Source: Brachypodius melanocephalos (Eukaryota; Chordata; Aves; Passeriformes; Pycnonotidae). From it: DNA of 64,000 bases. The stretch lies in assembly GCA_013398615.1 (NCBI GenBank), contig VZSR01000680.1, forward strand, positions 2,888,993-2,952,992, given 5' to 3'. The position numbers were made by a program, and so were the translations under genes. Below, piece after piece: positions 12,457-26,400 of this stretch (within the stretch, counting starts at the first letter, position 1; each line of letters begins with the position of its first letter). Below the pieces are notes generated by a model that made no database searches, had not been told where the DNA came from, and was given only the letters and a program-made list of their open reading frames with translations.

Positions 12457-15400
12457 TGCCAGAAGACCAACCATGACCTAGAAGGCCTCAGATACTCAAC
12501 ATGTTATCTATGAATCAGCTATTCAAACTGCTACAGCTTATCCAAAAAGTCTGTTTCTCATTACATTGTGCTTTAGTCACATACTGTCTGTCCTTGGTCT
12601 GGTGCCACTTCATTTCAATTGTTTGAACAGGAACACTGGAAGGAATTTCTTGAAGACAAACTATAATGCCTGCACATGTCATGCTCCAAGGGGCCTGCCT
12701 TAAATGGGTCATCCCAACCTGCAAACAGGCTGCTTTGTTTTCAATTCACCTCCTACTTTGTCCCACTGAAGAATTCTACATCCGGTTCAAAATTCAGTTT
12801 AGTTGTGAACTAAAGTGCTTTATCAAAAAAAACCCACAAAAAACATTTAAAATATTCAAATCACATATCCATACAGTGAAATATCTGACATTCTGTGCAT
12901 CATATACAAAAACTACTAACTAGTGATCATATTTAACACTGGACAAGTTCCCTTAGCCAAAAGGTATCTGAAAATGTTTTTAGCAAAATGGCTCTGTCTG
13001 AAACACACTCAATGTGTTCAGCACGTATGCACACACAGAAAGCCATGGAATTCACAGGAAAGCAGTTGGTCAGAAAAGCTGCTCTAGTACTGCATCCGTT
13101 GCTGCACTGGCAACAACTACACTTCCGTGGGGATAAGAGTGGCTAAGTGGATTTGAGATATTCTGTATTTCTGCTTAATTTAAATTCCTTGCCCTGCCAC
13201 ACAACATCCCAGTAAAACCATTTTAATTAAGTTAAAGACAGTATCATAAAGATAATAGACACTTGGATCTGGTTTTAGCCTGAAATCCACTAAATAATGC
13301 TTTAACAAGTACACTGGCTTGTTCTTGCTAGAAAGAGCCAGTAAAGAATTATCTTTCCCCAGTCTTGAGATAAGGAAGGCCACACAAGCCCCCTTTTTCA
13401 CAGGCAGAGACAGGACACACATCTCTGATTTTCAGAATAAGAGCCTCCTGTCCAACTACCAGTGAACAGGATGTGAATAGAGGCAGGACAAGTTCACATA
13501 AGCAGCAGCCTGGAAGCACCTGAGAAGTAATTCTTTTGCTGTTACTACTCCAGTATTTTCTTCAATTAACTCAAAAACAATCCTAGTGCCAAAACAAACT
13601 TGCCAATAAAAAATTCTAATGCTTAGTATTAAAGATATGGATGAAAACCTCACCAATTCCTTTTAAATACTATCAGGTAGCTTTGTAATTGTTCCCTCCT
13701 GGAGACCCTATGACTAGAATATAAAATAATTTTTCCACAGAATGGCTACGATCCAAACACATGTCGCAGTACTTTGGAGGGACAGCTGTGTGAAAACCTC
13801 TTGAGAGCTCAATTCCAAGACAATTCTTTTCGTAGGGGATCAAAAGGTGGAAGTGTCATTAAGTAGTCTTTAAATCCTCAAAACTTAAGAACATTTCTAA
13901 CATAATTTTCTTGCTATTACCACAGGGGTTTTTGTTTAAATCTTGTTTCTTAGTTTAATAACTGAATTATTTCAAAGGAAACAGAAGGAAGACAAGGACT
14001 TTAATCCTTGTTCTCTAATTGTTTACTGAAAACAAGGGCCAAGTGTAAGCACCTGCTGTTGCAGCACCTCAGAATTACTGGAAAGAGGCTTCAGTAGCCA
14101 GCAAATAATATTACAGTACAGAGCAGCAAGTGTTAAAACTCAAAACTTATAATGAACAGCACCAGCTTCGAGACTTAACAGCCTAGAATTGTGAAAGAGG
14201 GACAAAACCACCAGACCATCCAATAAGCAGGAGCTGGACAGATGAATCAGTCTCAGAGTTACAGTCCTATCTTCAAAGCTCTTAGCAGGCTGAAAAATTT
14301 ACAGGCATCTTCAGAATGAGTTGCAACAGATCTGTCCATCAGAAGCAGACATTCCCCCTTGTGCTTTCACTCTGCAAGTAATAAAATCCAGACTGCACTG
14401 CAAACAAAGAACTGCAGCTCCCCCCCTCGCCTGCTTTGCCCTGAGCACGCCGGGTTTGATGCTAGTTTAATCTCTCCTATGCTCCCAACACACACTGGAT
14501 CTCAGATCTTCCTTGTCATTTCCTATTTTAGAGCACACTCTCAGAGACCTGCTCCATACTCCAGGCACCTTCTGCTTGCAGAGCAAATGAATGCTCAATA
14601 CAGACCGAACTGAGCCAGCCTGAGCACACTCACCATACTGAACTGCTGACTCAGTGCAAATGACTCCAGCTCAGAATTAGTCACACATGTGAGCATGTGA
14701 GGTGCAAACTGAAATTTATGCCACTCTGAACTCTTCTTATCTCAACGACTTCAGTATGCTTGTGCCTAAATAAGGATTTCACAAGAGATCCACTGGCAGT
14801 CAGCAGCCTTGTGGAAACAGGATGCTTTTCCAAGACAGGCAGTGGAATGGGATGGTACTGTAAGAACACTGGGAAATCTTAAAACCATACAAGAGACTGC
14901 AGCTTCATTGCAACAAGAATTATCAGTTATACTCAGAATTTCATTTTTAAAAGTGATGATAACAATATTCAGGCAATCCAGGGGATAACTGCCTTTTCCT
15001 ATTAGGAGCTCCTGCCACTCTTTCCTTCCAGAACACCATTTCAAGATTTCACTTCCCAGGAAAGGCAAACAACATTAGACATAGCACAGACCAGGCTCTG
15101 AGCTAATTAAAAAGGAATTCCCATCCAAAGTTTTAGACACTAAACACTAAGACAAAACTAAAAGCAGTCAAGTAATACTCTGCTTATGTTCAGTTTGTTA
15201 ATAGATTTTTTGTAGTTGTTTAATTTATATACAGTTCTTTGGACTTTCATCTTCCCCTCCTTCTGTACAATCATGACTTCTATCATAATAAAAAGGACAA
15301 AAAAACCACACCACAAACACTTCTCTAACTCAGCCATCTGTGTAACAACACTGTTTGCTGGTAGCTGTTTTACTTAAACCCTGAACATCAGGAGTCCAGT

Positions 15401-17684
15401 TTGACATGAAAAATCCAAAAGGTATTTAAAAGAACAAACTATAAATATACAAACTTCTCATTTTAGAATACAGTAGACAAAAAAGGACAAAAAGGATTTT
15501 TACCAAATCTGGTAAAAAAATCAAAGTTATATATTCCATTCTTTCTACACCCTTTTTCCCTCAAAGCTCATGGGAGGGCAGACATTTTGACTAGGGTATC
15601 TGCTTTTAAAACAATGCAAAATTCACCTTTCAAGATCTGAATTTACTGCAGCTAAAGTCATCTGAGCAGTGTATTTTCACAGATGCTTCCTTCAGACAAA
15701 TCACAACATATTGGTACCAAAGCTGCTTCTCCATATCTGACTACTGAGCTTAACAGCTGCAAAGGCTGCTGCTTTGTACAAATAGAGAGGCTGCTGTTCC
15801 ACAAAAGACTTTCTGCCTCAAAACTTCAATTCCTATTTCTCCAGAGAAACTTCCAGCACAATGAAGCAAGCCATTTCTGAGGATATTAAAATTTCCTAGC
15901 GTAAACAGTTGCAACACAAACAAGTGAACTGAATTACATTGTACAGCTTTGTACCCTGCATTTCCCATCCTGAGGGTTTGACTGGCACACGCTGTACAAA
16001 AAGTAATTATATATTTGTAAAACTAAGCCAACACACATTGAGTAAGTTCAACAAACTGCTTCACATATGGCATTACAGAGATGCTGACACAGATTATTCA
16101 CAGGCTAGAACATAGATCAAGTCTTCAGAGTTTTAAAAAAAGGTAATTTCCAAGCGAGTCGAATCTAGAAAATGTCACTTCTTTTAAAAAGTTTTTTGAT
16201 CTGGAAACTCTATTTGGAAATACTTCCTCAGCATAGAGACAACACACCTGTCTCAACATAGCTTTTAGGTCCCTGCTTCACAGCTCTCAAGTATAAAATG
16301 TTAAGGTGCCAGTGGATGCAATAAAGCAAGCATTTTTCTTCAAAGCACCTGTAACAGCTTGGCTGAATCTTCTTAAACAATTAAGCTCAAGACAGACACT
16401 TGGCTTGAAAATTAGCAGCCCAGGTAGTTAAGGCACACACCAGCTGGGCAACTGAGAACAGGCTCCTGTGACAGGACTCAACCTGCAGTGGTGCTGCCTA
16501 ACGCATTAGTCCCATGTGCACCAATAAGGAATTTAAAAGCAGATGACCACTATGTAAATATAGAGCATTACCAACACACTTCTTCCAAAGACAGCTTGTA
16601 AAACTACAGACCATTACAGAGCTAAACTGCAGAATGAACCTGAAAGACAAATACGCTAATTTTCATACTTTCAGAAGTAAAGTATCAACTTTATGCCAAC
16701 TGATGGGTGGTAATGCAAAGAAATTCAGTCATATGGAGCTCATCAATAATTTTACCTAACATTTTAGACATCATCACTAAGTCTCAGCCTGAACATTCAA
16801 ATATTAAATTGTTGTAGCAGGATTTTTGACAGCAACACACAGAGGGGATGCAAAAGTAAGCAAGGTGTCTCCTCCTTTCACTTCACCCAAGGAAGCCCCC
16901 AGAACAACTTCCCTTAGGCAGCCTCATCCCACTGAGGGGATCCAGAGCTTGGATTTTCAGTTACTCAGCATCAGAGCACACTCCTCTAATGCTTTTAGAA
17001 TCAAGTTACTGAAAAGACCTAACAGCAACTATTGCTTCACTTGCAGATCCTTTTCTGAGTGAAAATAGAAAACTACTGATGCACTTAATTTGCCTTTTCT
17101 AAAGCCAACACTCCAAACACAGCATGTCAAGCTCTGTGCTTTGAACTACCCTTCAGCAATTCCAAAAGGTGTTTTCTATCCAGAGCTCCACAGCTACAAC
17201 ATCCAAACTGGATCCACATGTGATCCAGAGGGATAAGTTCACTGCTTAGGAGAAGACAAGAGGAAATAGCAAGGTAAGAGACTTGAGAACACACAAATCT
17301 CCTTGACCCTCAGAATCAAAGAAAACCACACCTGAAGTCCACAGCCTAATGTTGTCCCAAATCAGTAATAACTATGGAAAGTGGCTGCAGTGCCTCTCAA
17401 GCCTACTGGGAAGCCCTCTTCTGTCCTGAAGTTTATTCTGCATCCCTTTTTTCAGGGAAACTGGCATACTTGTCATGGAATAATCAGCTGGTTCCCTATA
17501 GTTAACTTACACAATATCATTAGTGCTAGTCAGACACTGAGCTAGAAACAGAGTTACAAAGCAGATAAACCGAGATGCCTTTTTTTTTTCCCCAAACTTT
17601 TTTTTCCATAGATGCTACAGCAGAAATTGCTAGGAACACAGAAGAAAACAAAAATCATGACAAGGATTTCAGTAGGAAAGGGGT

Positions 17685-17725
17685 TTAAAAAAAAAAAAAA
17701 AAGGCAAACAAACAAACCCAAACCC
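17685..17725 (+). repeat. Poly(A) followed by CAAA/CCCA-rich tract
   Basis: A run of about 17 A is followed by repeated CAAA units and then C-rich sequence in intron 1. It may be the remnant of a retroposon tail or a simple low-complexity tract. No element body was recognised upstream of it. Confidence 0.5.
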
Positions 17726-20395
17726 CACCCAGCAACACCAAAGTGTGATTATCTGAAGTCTCCAAGTTATTATACCATCACCAGTCACGGTCCTATCGGA
17801 TACTCTGCGTTAATGTGCAGCACGTGACTGGATATGAACAACCTCTGTACTATCACCATTCAGGAAGAACTAAAAACCTAACAATGCAATAGCCACAGAT
17901 GCCTACAATAAAGTGAAACTAAACTGATAAAAAGCGAAATTAATTCAGCTCTGTTTCCCCAATAAGACAGCCAACCCCTCTTATCTTTGATGAACGTGTC
18001 CCAGGATGTGCCAAAGTGCACAGCACTGCGACCCTTGATCCCTGCTTGACACAAGTCATCATTCAAGGCTCGTGACATTTTGCTATCCCAGCATGTGCAA
18101 CACTGTTCAAACCCCACAAAACACAGCCAGGCCAGCTGCTGTACTTGCTGCCTTTGAGCACACCCTGATGGCTCCCAGATTCTCAAACTGCACACCTGAC
18201 ACAAAACTACAAAATGACCACTCACACGAGGGGCCAGATGAAAGGCTTCCGAGCTCGCTGTCACCAAAGCAAGAGACCACAAGCCAATATACAGCTGAAA
18301 AAACACCAACATTCATCACAATATGAACTATCCCAGACAAGTTATTTAATAGAAAGTCAGAGAACAGGGAAAACTGAAGTCCCTCATGATTTTGAAGCAA
18401 AGCTCCCCACTTTTAAAAAAGTGTATCTATCTCCACAACAACCACCAATATGTCAAAGGAAAGCATTCCCTCCATTCCTGGAATCTAGGCCAACTGCATG
18501 GGTTCAAACACAAGAGGAGTCCTCCACTGAAGAAGGCATGCACTTCAAAGGCCACAGAACACCCATGAAAAGACTCCAGCACAGCTTCAGCCTCCCCAAC
18601 TCCCACTAGACTCCCCAAACCTGTAGAGCCGCAATCACTTGTTTTAGAGTGGCTGCCTGGGCTTCTACGGCAGAGGAGCTGCATTAGTGAATTCAAGGTG
18701 GAAACCACTGCAGAAACACAATGTACTGGGATGCAAAAGTGAGATCTGTGCAGCAACTCAACCAGGCAACGCTTGGGGGTTTTCATTTCCTTTGGTGGGT
18801 TATTTCTTGAAGCCCTGCAGAGACTTGGAGCTAGCAGTGTGGTCTATTGCATTTATTGTTCTGCTGTCTAAAAGCAGAGACATGAAATCTCAACTACTCC
18901 TTTGAACAAGAAGGCTTTTCAGAGCAACAGGCACAATTCCTCTCAAGGTTTGAGAAATAGGTGGTTTCACTCAATCGTGGTCCATTTCTCTGTTTGTTTA
19001 TGGTTTTTAACAGTCTGCAGTTATTGCAAATTTTTGTTTCCTTTCTAATTCAGTTTCAGTCCTATGCACTGCAGTCTTCATTAGTCAAGAACTACAATCT
19101 TGCTTTACAATAGTTTTCTGCAGTGAAGCTATTCTAAGTTAATGACCATGCCCATTCTCCCATTAAAGTGTTTTTTCAGTCATGGACTTAGCACTCAACA
19201 TTTTTTTATGGCACTTTGTTTCCCATTATGCTCAGCAGCCCATGCAGCACATGACATTTTGTAACCAAACAGCCAATGGCCATTGGCAGACTCCCCCACC
19301 CCTCCCTTTCTCAATATTATTGGAACAAATAGCCTTATTTGCACAAAAAATCCCTCTGCAACCTGCAAAATGAAGTTAACCCCCTTAATAATCTGTGTCA
19401 AGCAGATTTATTACAACTTTCATTACACTCAATTCATTGCTAGCCAGAATCGCACAGGTACCTCAGCTTTCTTTTGCCAGAAATACGTATTGAGACACAG
19501 ACTGAGGATTATCAACTGGCCAAAAAACCAGGGGCAATACTCTGGATAAATGTTCTTACCTAGTAAAACCACAAAAGAAAATGAGACTTAGAATTCAGAG
19601 CAATCCTTTAGCTACTTTAGAAACAGTGTCAGTACAATGCAGGATCAGTGGATGAAACATTTTCACCAGCCTAGAAGACCTCTGTAATACTCTAGAAAAA
19701 AAACTGTAACTTCATCTGAAAAAAACGGATTTTGCATTTAAATGGTTCACCTTCATTCCTTCTTCTTTAATTGGGCCTTGGACTATTTCTAACATTTTCA
19801 TGGGACAGCTTTATTTCAAGCCCTCTAAACAAACTATTTGGTCACCAACTTGTGATCCCAGTGACTCCTGATAAACTCACAGCTGTTGGACTGAATATTT
19901 ATACATGAAACAACTGATGTATTTCCATCTGGTCTTTATGACAAGGGGATGACTATATAAAATGGCAAATCACTACTGCTTCCAAACAAAACTCAGGGAA
20001 GAGGAAAGGGAAACTGCTGAGCTGGACTGCCCTTGACCCATGACAAACAGACAACTCAGCTGTCACTTATGTTTTCGTCATTTGAGTAGCTGCAGAAAGT
20101 ATATCTGAAATGAGACACCCTATTCAGCTGAAGCTCAACCTAGTCCATGGATTTTTTTCCCTTCCTGGAAAGAAATTTGGCTTGAGAAGGGGGAAGGGAG
20201 AAGGCAAGAATATAAAGCAAATTCCCAAGAGAACAGCAAGCACATTTCCACGGATAAGATTGACTTACCAGCTGGAAAATCTAAGTTTGGATGAGGCGGT
20301 TCCAGGAGTCAAAGCTTAGACGCAGGTTTTAAACATGCTCATTCTTCTTTTACATAGGGTAGCTGAACACAGATAACTCTGCTTCATTCCAGAGT

Positions 20396-20409
20396 GCAAG
20401 AGGGGGCAG
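20396..20409 (+). promoter_or_regulatory. CTCF-like core motif (weak)
   Basis: The 14-mer GCAAGAGGGGGCAG matches 11 of 14 positions of the CTCF core (CCASYAGRKGGCAS). It lies in the middle of WNK1 intron 1. A match at this level is often chance in 64 kb, so I list it as a motif only, not as a proven site. Confidence 0.2.
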
Positions 20410-23400
20410 GGGGGGAAAATAAAATCCTTGTTTTGCCAGATGGCCTACATGGGACCACAGGAGGACTCAGGAAGGCCAAGGTTAGAAAATAAAGCAAAAA
20501 ATGACATTGGCAATGACTGATACACTTTTGTTGGAGAGGGGAGGAATGAGGATATTTCCTGAACAGGTAAGAAGCAAAAACAATTGCCATTCCCACACAG
20601 GAACAAGAGAAACAAAAGATACCATTTCCCTGCATATTATTGCCAGAGAAGATAAGGACAGAAGTCAAAGGGAAAGTGGAAAATAGTTCTCTACATCATC
20701 AACCAACTCATTCTTTCCATTCTGCATTCCAATGCCAACTTCCTCAGATTTCATACCCCTCTGAAGTGACAAATCATACTTAAAACACGGCTACATTCAC
20801 AGCCTGCTGCTTTTTAACTGCAGTCATCCACACCGACTTAGTTAACGCTTATCAGTTGCGTCATTACCTGCTAGTTATCAGCTCTTTATTTAACCTAGTT
20901 GCACCCCTTCAAATTTTACAGTTACCCAAACCATGTGGTTTGTTGCAAAAAGTTATCAAGACCAGAAGTTGAGCAATACACAGTTTTGGACATGCTACAA
21001 CAGCACAATCACACATCACAAGCATACTTCACAAATTCAGTATTATCTCATAAGCTGCCACATTAGAAGGCACAACTGTTTTCTGACAGAGGTCAAACAT
21101 TGCAGAAGTGCAGCAGAGCAAACCTTCAGCTGAACAACTCAGAACACAAACCGGCAATTTGCAGCAATAGTAAATAACACAGTCTTCCACAAAAGAATTT
21201 GGGGAATTATTTTGCTGATGTTGGAAGTACAGCCAGCTGCTTTAGCACAGCTGATCCTGGCTTACTTCCTATGGTTAGCCCAACCTAATCCAAAGCTACT
21301 TTAAGCTTTCTTCACAAAACTGAACAATTCCTTTGCTTCACCATTTGACATCATCACTGTTTGCACCAGTACTAGTCTTCCTGTATTCCAAATGAGTTTA
21401 TCGCCCATTTCCAAGCCATAACCCTGTCACTCATATGGTTTAGAATCTGAGGATGCCTTCTCCCAGAGACCAACAAATCATGGAATTTTACAGTACAGGT
21501 TTATCAAGCAGAAACCATTTATAGCTTGGGTACACTGGGAATTTTCACAACATCTCCACACTTGGAGCAGCAAGATTATAAAGTTGTTCTCACTCTTGTT
21601 TAACTCCACACTTCAGACCAATTCAACAACGTATCTCAGAAAAGTGACCCAGAAAACCTTGTGGAGCAGTTAGTCATCTACCCACTAACTAGGCCACAGA
21701 TGCTGGAGTGGGATAGATGTCTCTCCAGTTCCAAAAAAAATTCTTTCAAACACTTAAATTATGGTCACAAAGCTTTTCAAAGACAAGATGTGCACATTCA
21801 CAATCTATTACAAAATACTAAAAAACCCACAATAAATAGCAATGAAATGCTCAACTTACAGGCTGCTGGGCTTATGCAGCTCAAAGCCTGAATGCATCCA
21901 TGAAGTGATTTTACCTTTTCATGAAAGTTACACAAATATTTCATCTGTAAAGAAAACACAAACTGATGCATATCCACAGTAGGTAGCTCACTCAGTAAGA
22001 GGTTACTAATCTAAGACTGTAAAGGGAAGTATTTTGGCAAAAAGCAAGCAAGAAATCAACAAACTTCAGAACAAGTATTAAAATGACACTTTCATGAACT
22101 AGCCATTCATAGCAATAGGAACTCTCAGAATCAATTCATAGTTTTAAACTTGCCTGGTCCCAAAACTTTGAAATCTCCTGTGCATTCTAAGAAAAAAAGG
22201 GTTTTGCTGTTCCTCACCTTTGTTTTGTAAATGTTTTTTAACTGTCAAGTTTGTTGGGAAAAAAACCCACTTAAGTCAACAATAAAAACAGATTTCAGAC
22301 CCTCCAACACCAACAAATCAAACTTCAGTTCTGCTGGGTTTTCTGTGATTTGCCCAACTTTCAGAAGTAAGATTCCATACTGGATGGGAGGAAGAAGAAC
22401 ACCACTTTTTCTGAACCACTGTCCCAAGATAAAAGTCAAGGCACCTGGCTATTTTGCCTATTCGGTCAGACACATTCAGCTGCACTGAAATGCTGGAAGG
22501 AAATCTGGGTATTTAAGACAATTTGTGACAGATCTTCAGGTATGGAACACACTCAATATACCGGGGTGCTGCAGCATGTAAGTCTTCAGCAGCAACCTTG
22601 AGGCTCCTCACTTCTTTTTTTTTTTCCTGAGGGTAAATACTGAACCTCTCCGATATGTTCAGGCTTGTATAAAGAGATCAGAAAAGAAATCATACCATCA
22701 CCTTAACTGGCTCACAGTTGCCATCAAGAGGCAAAACATTTCAAATTCAAGCACCCCGTGTAATTTACCACCACCCCCTCTCCTGGCACAAATAACCTAA
22801 AATACATTTCTGCTTTTGAGTCTGCAGAAAGAAGCTCAAGCTGCACATAAAGGAAGTAGAGAAAGCCACAGGAAGAAAAAAAGTAATTCTAAAACTAAAC
22901 TTCAAATCTTATTTTTGTATCAGACACTTCTGTTGTTTCTCCCTTTTCAGCATACTCTTCCTGGCAAACCAAACGACTGACTAAGCCCCAAATCATGATA
23001 AATGCAAATAAAAAGCCTGCCCTCAAAGGGCATTCTACATACTGTCAATCTCTACTGGTCTACATCCAGAGGGAGCAGTATTTTAAAAAAACTAAAGAAA
23101 AAACCCATCCCTTCTCAGACCATATTTCTCACAGGAGGATATCTATCTGAATGGACTGCTTCAAGAACTCCCTAACTCAAGTTTAGCCTCATAATGACAT
23201 TTTTAATTTAAGGAGGACTCGTAGAGTGAGTTCAAATTAGCTATAACAAAACACATTAACTCAGCATCTCGCATTTTTACATGGATAGATAACCTACATT
23301 TCCCAAATGAAAGCGTACTATAAGCAGCTGAATAAAGATCAAGACAAACCAAAAATAGTTCTATGTTGGAAAATATTCATTAGAATAGAAGTCTCATTTA

Positions 23401-26400
23401 AAAGAGGCAGATTTGAAAACAGACATGGTAACATTTTGCAACATTTAAGCAAAACCTGCTAACGATTCAGAAATTGCCATTAACAGATGCATATTACATA
23501 AGCTCACATAGATTTGCAGATCCTTAAGATAATCAGCCTGGATTGCTGAAGCTTTTAATAGTAATATTTGGGAGTTATTGTTTGCATGTCATTAGTCTAC
23601 CCCAGAACAGTCACAATACATTCAGACTGGGGTCACAAACTTGCCACCAACAATCAGCATAGGAGGAGCAAGTCCTAGGTTCGCCTAAGAGAGGGTAATG
23701 TCCAAGGAAAGCTGGGTAACCCCATCAGCTGGGCAGTTTTAAACTATCACAAGTTAACTGGCATTAACTGGCCAAACCCAGACAAAATGCACACGGCTGT
23801 TGATATCAGCTTGGTACTATCTTCCACTTGGCTCAGCAGAGCTGTTTCAGATTTGCCCCAGTTCCATACAAAGAAATTGGCATGCCTATTCTTTTTCACA
23901 TTCTACTAAACGCTGCCATTAGACTCACAATTGCATAATTGGGTTTTTCCGTCTTGACCTTTCTGCCGCCAGCCCCAACCCTGCTATCAGAGCACACCAT
24001 CTCCAACTCCTGATGCAACGAAACTAGAAATGGCTGAAACATGCAGATCAGAGGGGTGACCCAGCACAGCTACATGGAAACAATACCACTCCTGCCTCAA
24101 ATAAGAGGTCTAACAAAGCTTATTTCCCACAGCAGGACAAGAGCAGCTCAACAGGACCTGCTGAAAGGTCCTGTCAGTGAGTGCTTGTCCAACAAAGCCA
24201 ACAGGATCAGGACCACTCTGGCTATGGCTCCAAGCACAGCTTGTCATGTGGGTGCTATCAGTCTCCAAAACTTCCTCTTTGATTTAATCTTACTGGTAAC
24301 ATCTGAGGAGTCCTGCTAACCACTTGCAAAATCAGAAGCCTTGAAATGCACCACAGTGTTCCTGTCCTGAGAACACAGACTCCAGAGAACTGCTGCCCAT
24401 AGATTCCCAACAGATGAACCAGGTGACTTCACAACCATGTTCTGGGGCACACAGATCATGAAAAAAAAAAAAAATGGCACCACCTACATTTAAACACGGT
24501 TATTCCCGTGTCACTGCCACTTTGAAAGCTCATGGATATTTTAGTTACAAGGCCATCAAATGTACAACATCCTTTCTAAAGGATCTCTAGAGTCTAAGTA
24601 TATAGGCAGCATTCTCAAAGATTCTGCTTAGACCTAAAATGACAAATTCCAACATAGCAGTTTGTCTCTGTGTGATTTAGAATGAGCTATCCTGGTAAAA
24701 ACCGCTTACTGCTTTAGATACATGTTAATACTCACACAGCTTCTGGAAGGCTATGATATAACAACATAACACTACCAGTCCAATTTTTATCAGGCTGCCA
24801 TTTCCTTTGCCAAAACATCACCTGAGAGCATGTTAAAATATTCTTGAGCCAGGCAAAATAATGCAGTGCTGCTTGGAATTCCCCAAGCAAATCTTGAAGC
24901 ACTTCAGAATAACCTGGATATGTGTGATGTACCTGCCATCACCAGGAGATAAAGACAAGTGGGACGAAGTTCAGAATCAGCCTAAGAACTGAATCTGAAT
25001 TTTGGTCACTGCGTTCCACCCATTACTTTATTCTGTCTTTTTTGCCAACACCTGTGGTGAACTTCCTGCATGGATCTCCTTTTGGGTTAAGAGGCGGCGT
25101 AGCACAAAACATTCTTAATACAAGGTTTATCCCTCTGCACCATGGAGTTCGGGGTATCCTGCAGGCTGTGCCCACAAGACAAGACAGGAGCAAGCTCCCT
25201 CTCCCAAACACAACCTCAGGTGAGGCACAGATTCAATCCTCATCATCTCTCCACTTCCCCCAGCTCTCCCAAAGGGAATGAGAGTAATCCAAACCACACA
25301 CAGAGACGTGGTGGTATGACAATTTGGAAATACACTGAGGAAACTGGAGAGAGAGTAGAAAGAAGGATATCTGTAGTATCTTGACCAACATCCTAACGCT
25401 GTTCAAGGTTCAATACACGCCCTAAATGATTTTCAACCTGACATACAAGACAGTCCTAGGGAATGTAAGCAGCCTCCACAAAAGCACTTATGAAGCCAGT
25501 ATAAAAACTGAGCCTTGTTCATTTGGACAAGAATTCAAATAACAGATTTTAAAAGATATGCAGATGGTTCATGTTAGATAAAAGCCTTCAACTACTCCAA
25601 GAAATCAATTTTCAGCACAACAAATCCCACTATTTAGAATACAAACTGTTCCAAGTGTATTGGAAGAGCATTTTCTCAAGTGTGGTGTACACACATCACG
25701 GTCTAGTTAAAATCACAGTATCATTATTTGAAGTTTTAAGAGTCAAAACCAGTAACTTCCTACCATCTGCTATTAAAAATAAACACCGCCAACAACAAAA
25801 CCCACAAACACATGCTAAGTCAAGAGAAAGTCCTAGGCCCAGCTGCAGGAGCACTGCAAATTTACATGGCATTTATTATCTTTCTTACAACTTAAACGTT
25901 ACATCCATTACACAGACTGACCAACTGAACAGAAAAACACTCAGCTTTTATTTCAACTCAACCATGATTTGCAAGACCCAATTAGTAATCTCAAAAAAAG
26001 GTTGGTAATCTTTACAGGAAATGCATGACAGGAAGCATCAAGACTGCCACTGCTTAGCACCAGTTTTGTCACATGCAGCACGGAGAACCTGGGTGTCAGT
26101 CAGAGCTGTGATGTTTAACAAGCTGCTGTGTGAAACAAAACCAACAAAGACAAAATAAGAGAAAGAACATGTGGCCCAGAGGGATGTTGCTAACCAAAAG
26201 GGATTGAAAACGGCACTGTACCATGCATTGCATCCATGGAGACTACCACAGATCTATTACTGCTTGTTTTATTTATTACTCTGCTCGACAGCTCTCAAAG
26301 GACTCTATACAGGATGTCTCCAGGGAGCTTTTATCAGGTGGCGTTTTTTTCCCTTACAAAAAAGGATTATAGCCCTGGTACTTTTCCTCAGCCCTCAAAA

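Noticed and set aside
25571..26008. Plus-strand frame of 145 codons in WNK1 intron 1
   Set aside because: The amino-acid content is that of random AT-rich DNA and no homology is recognised.
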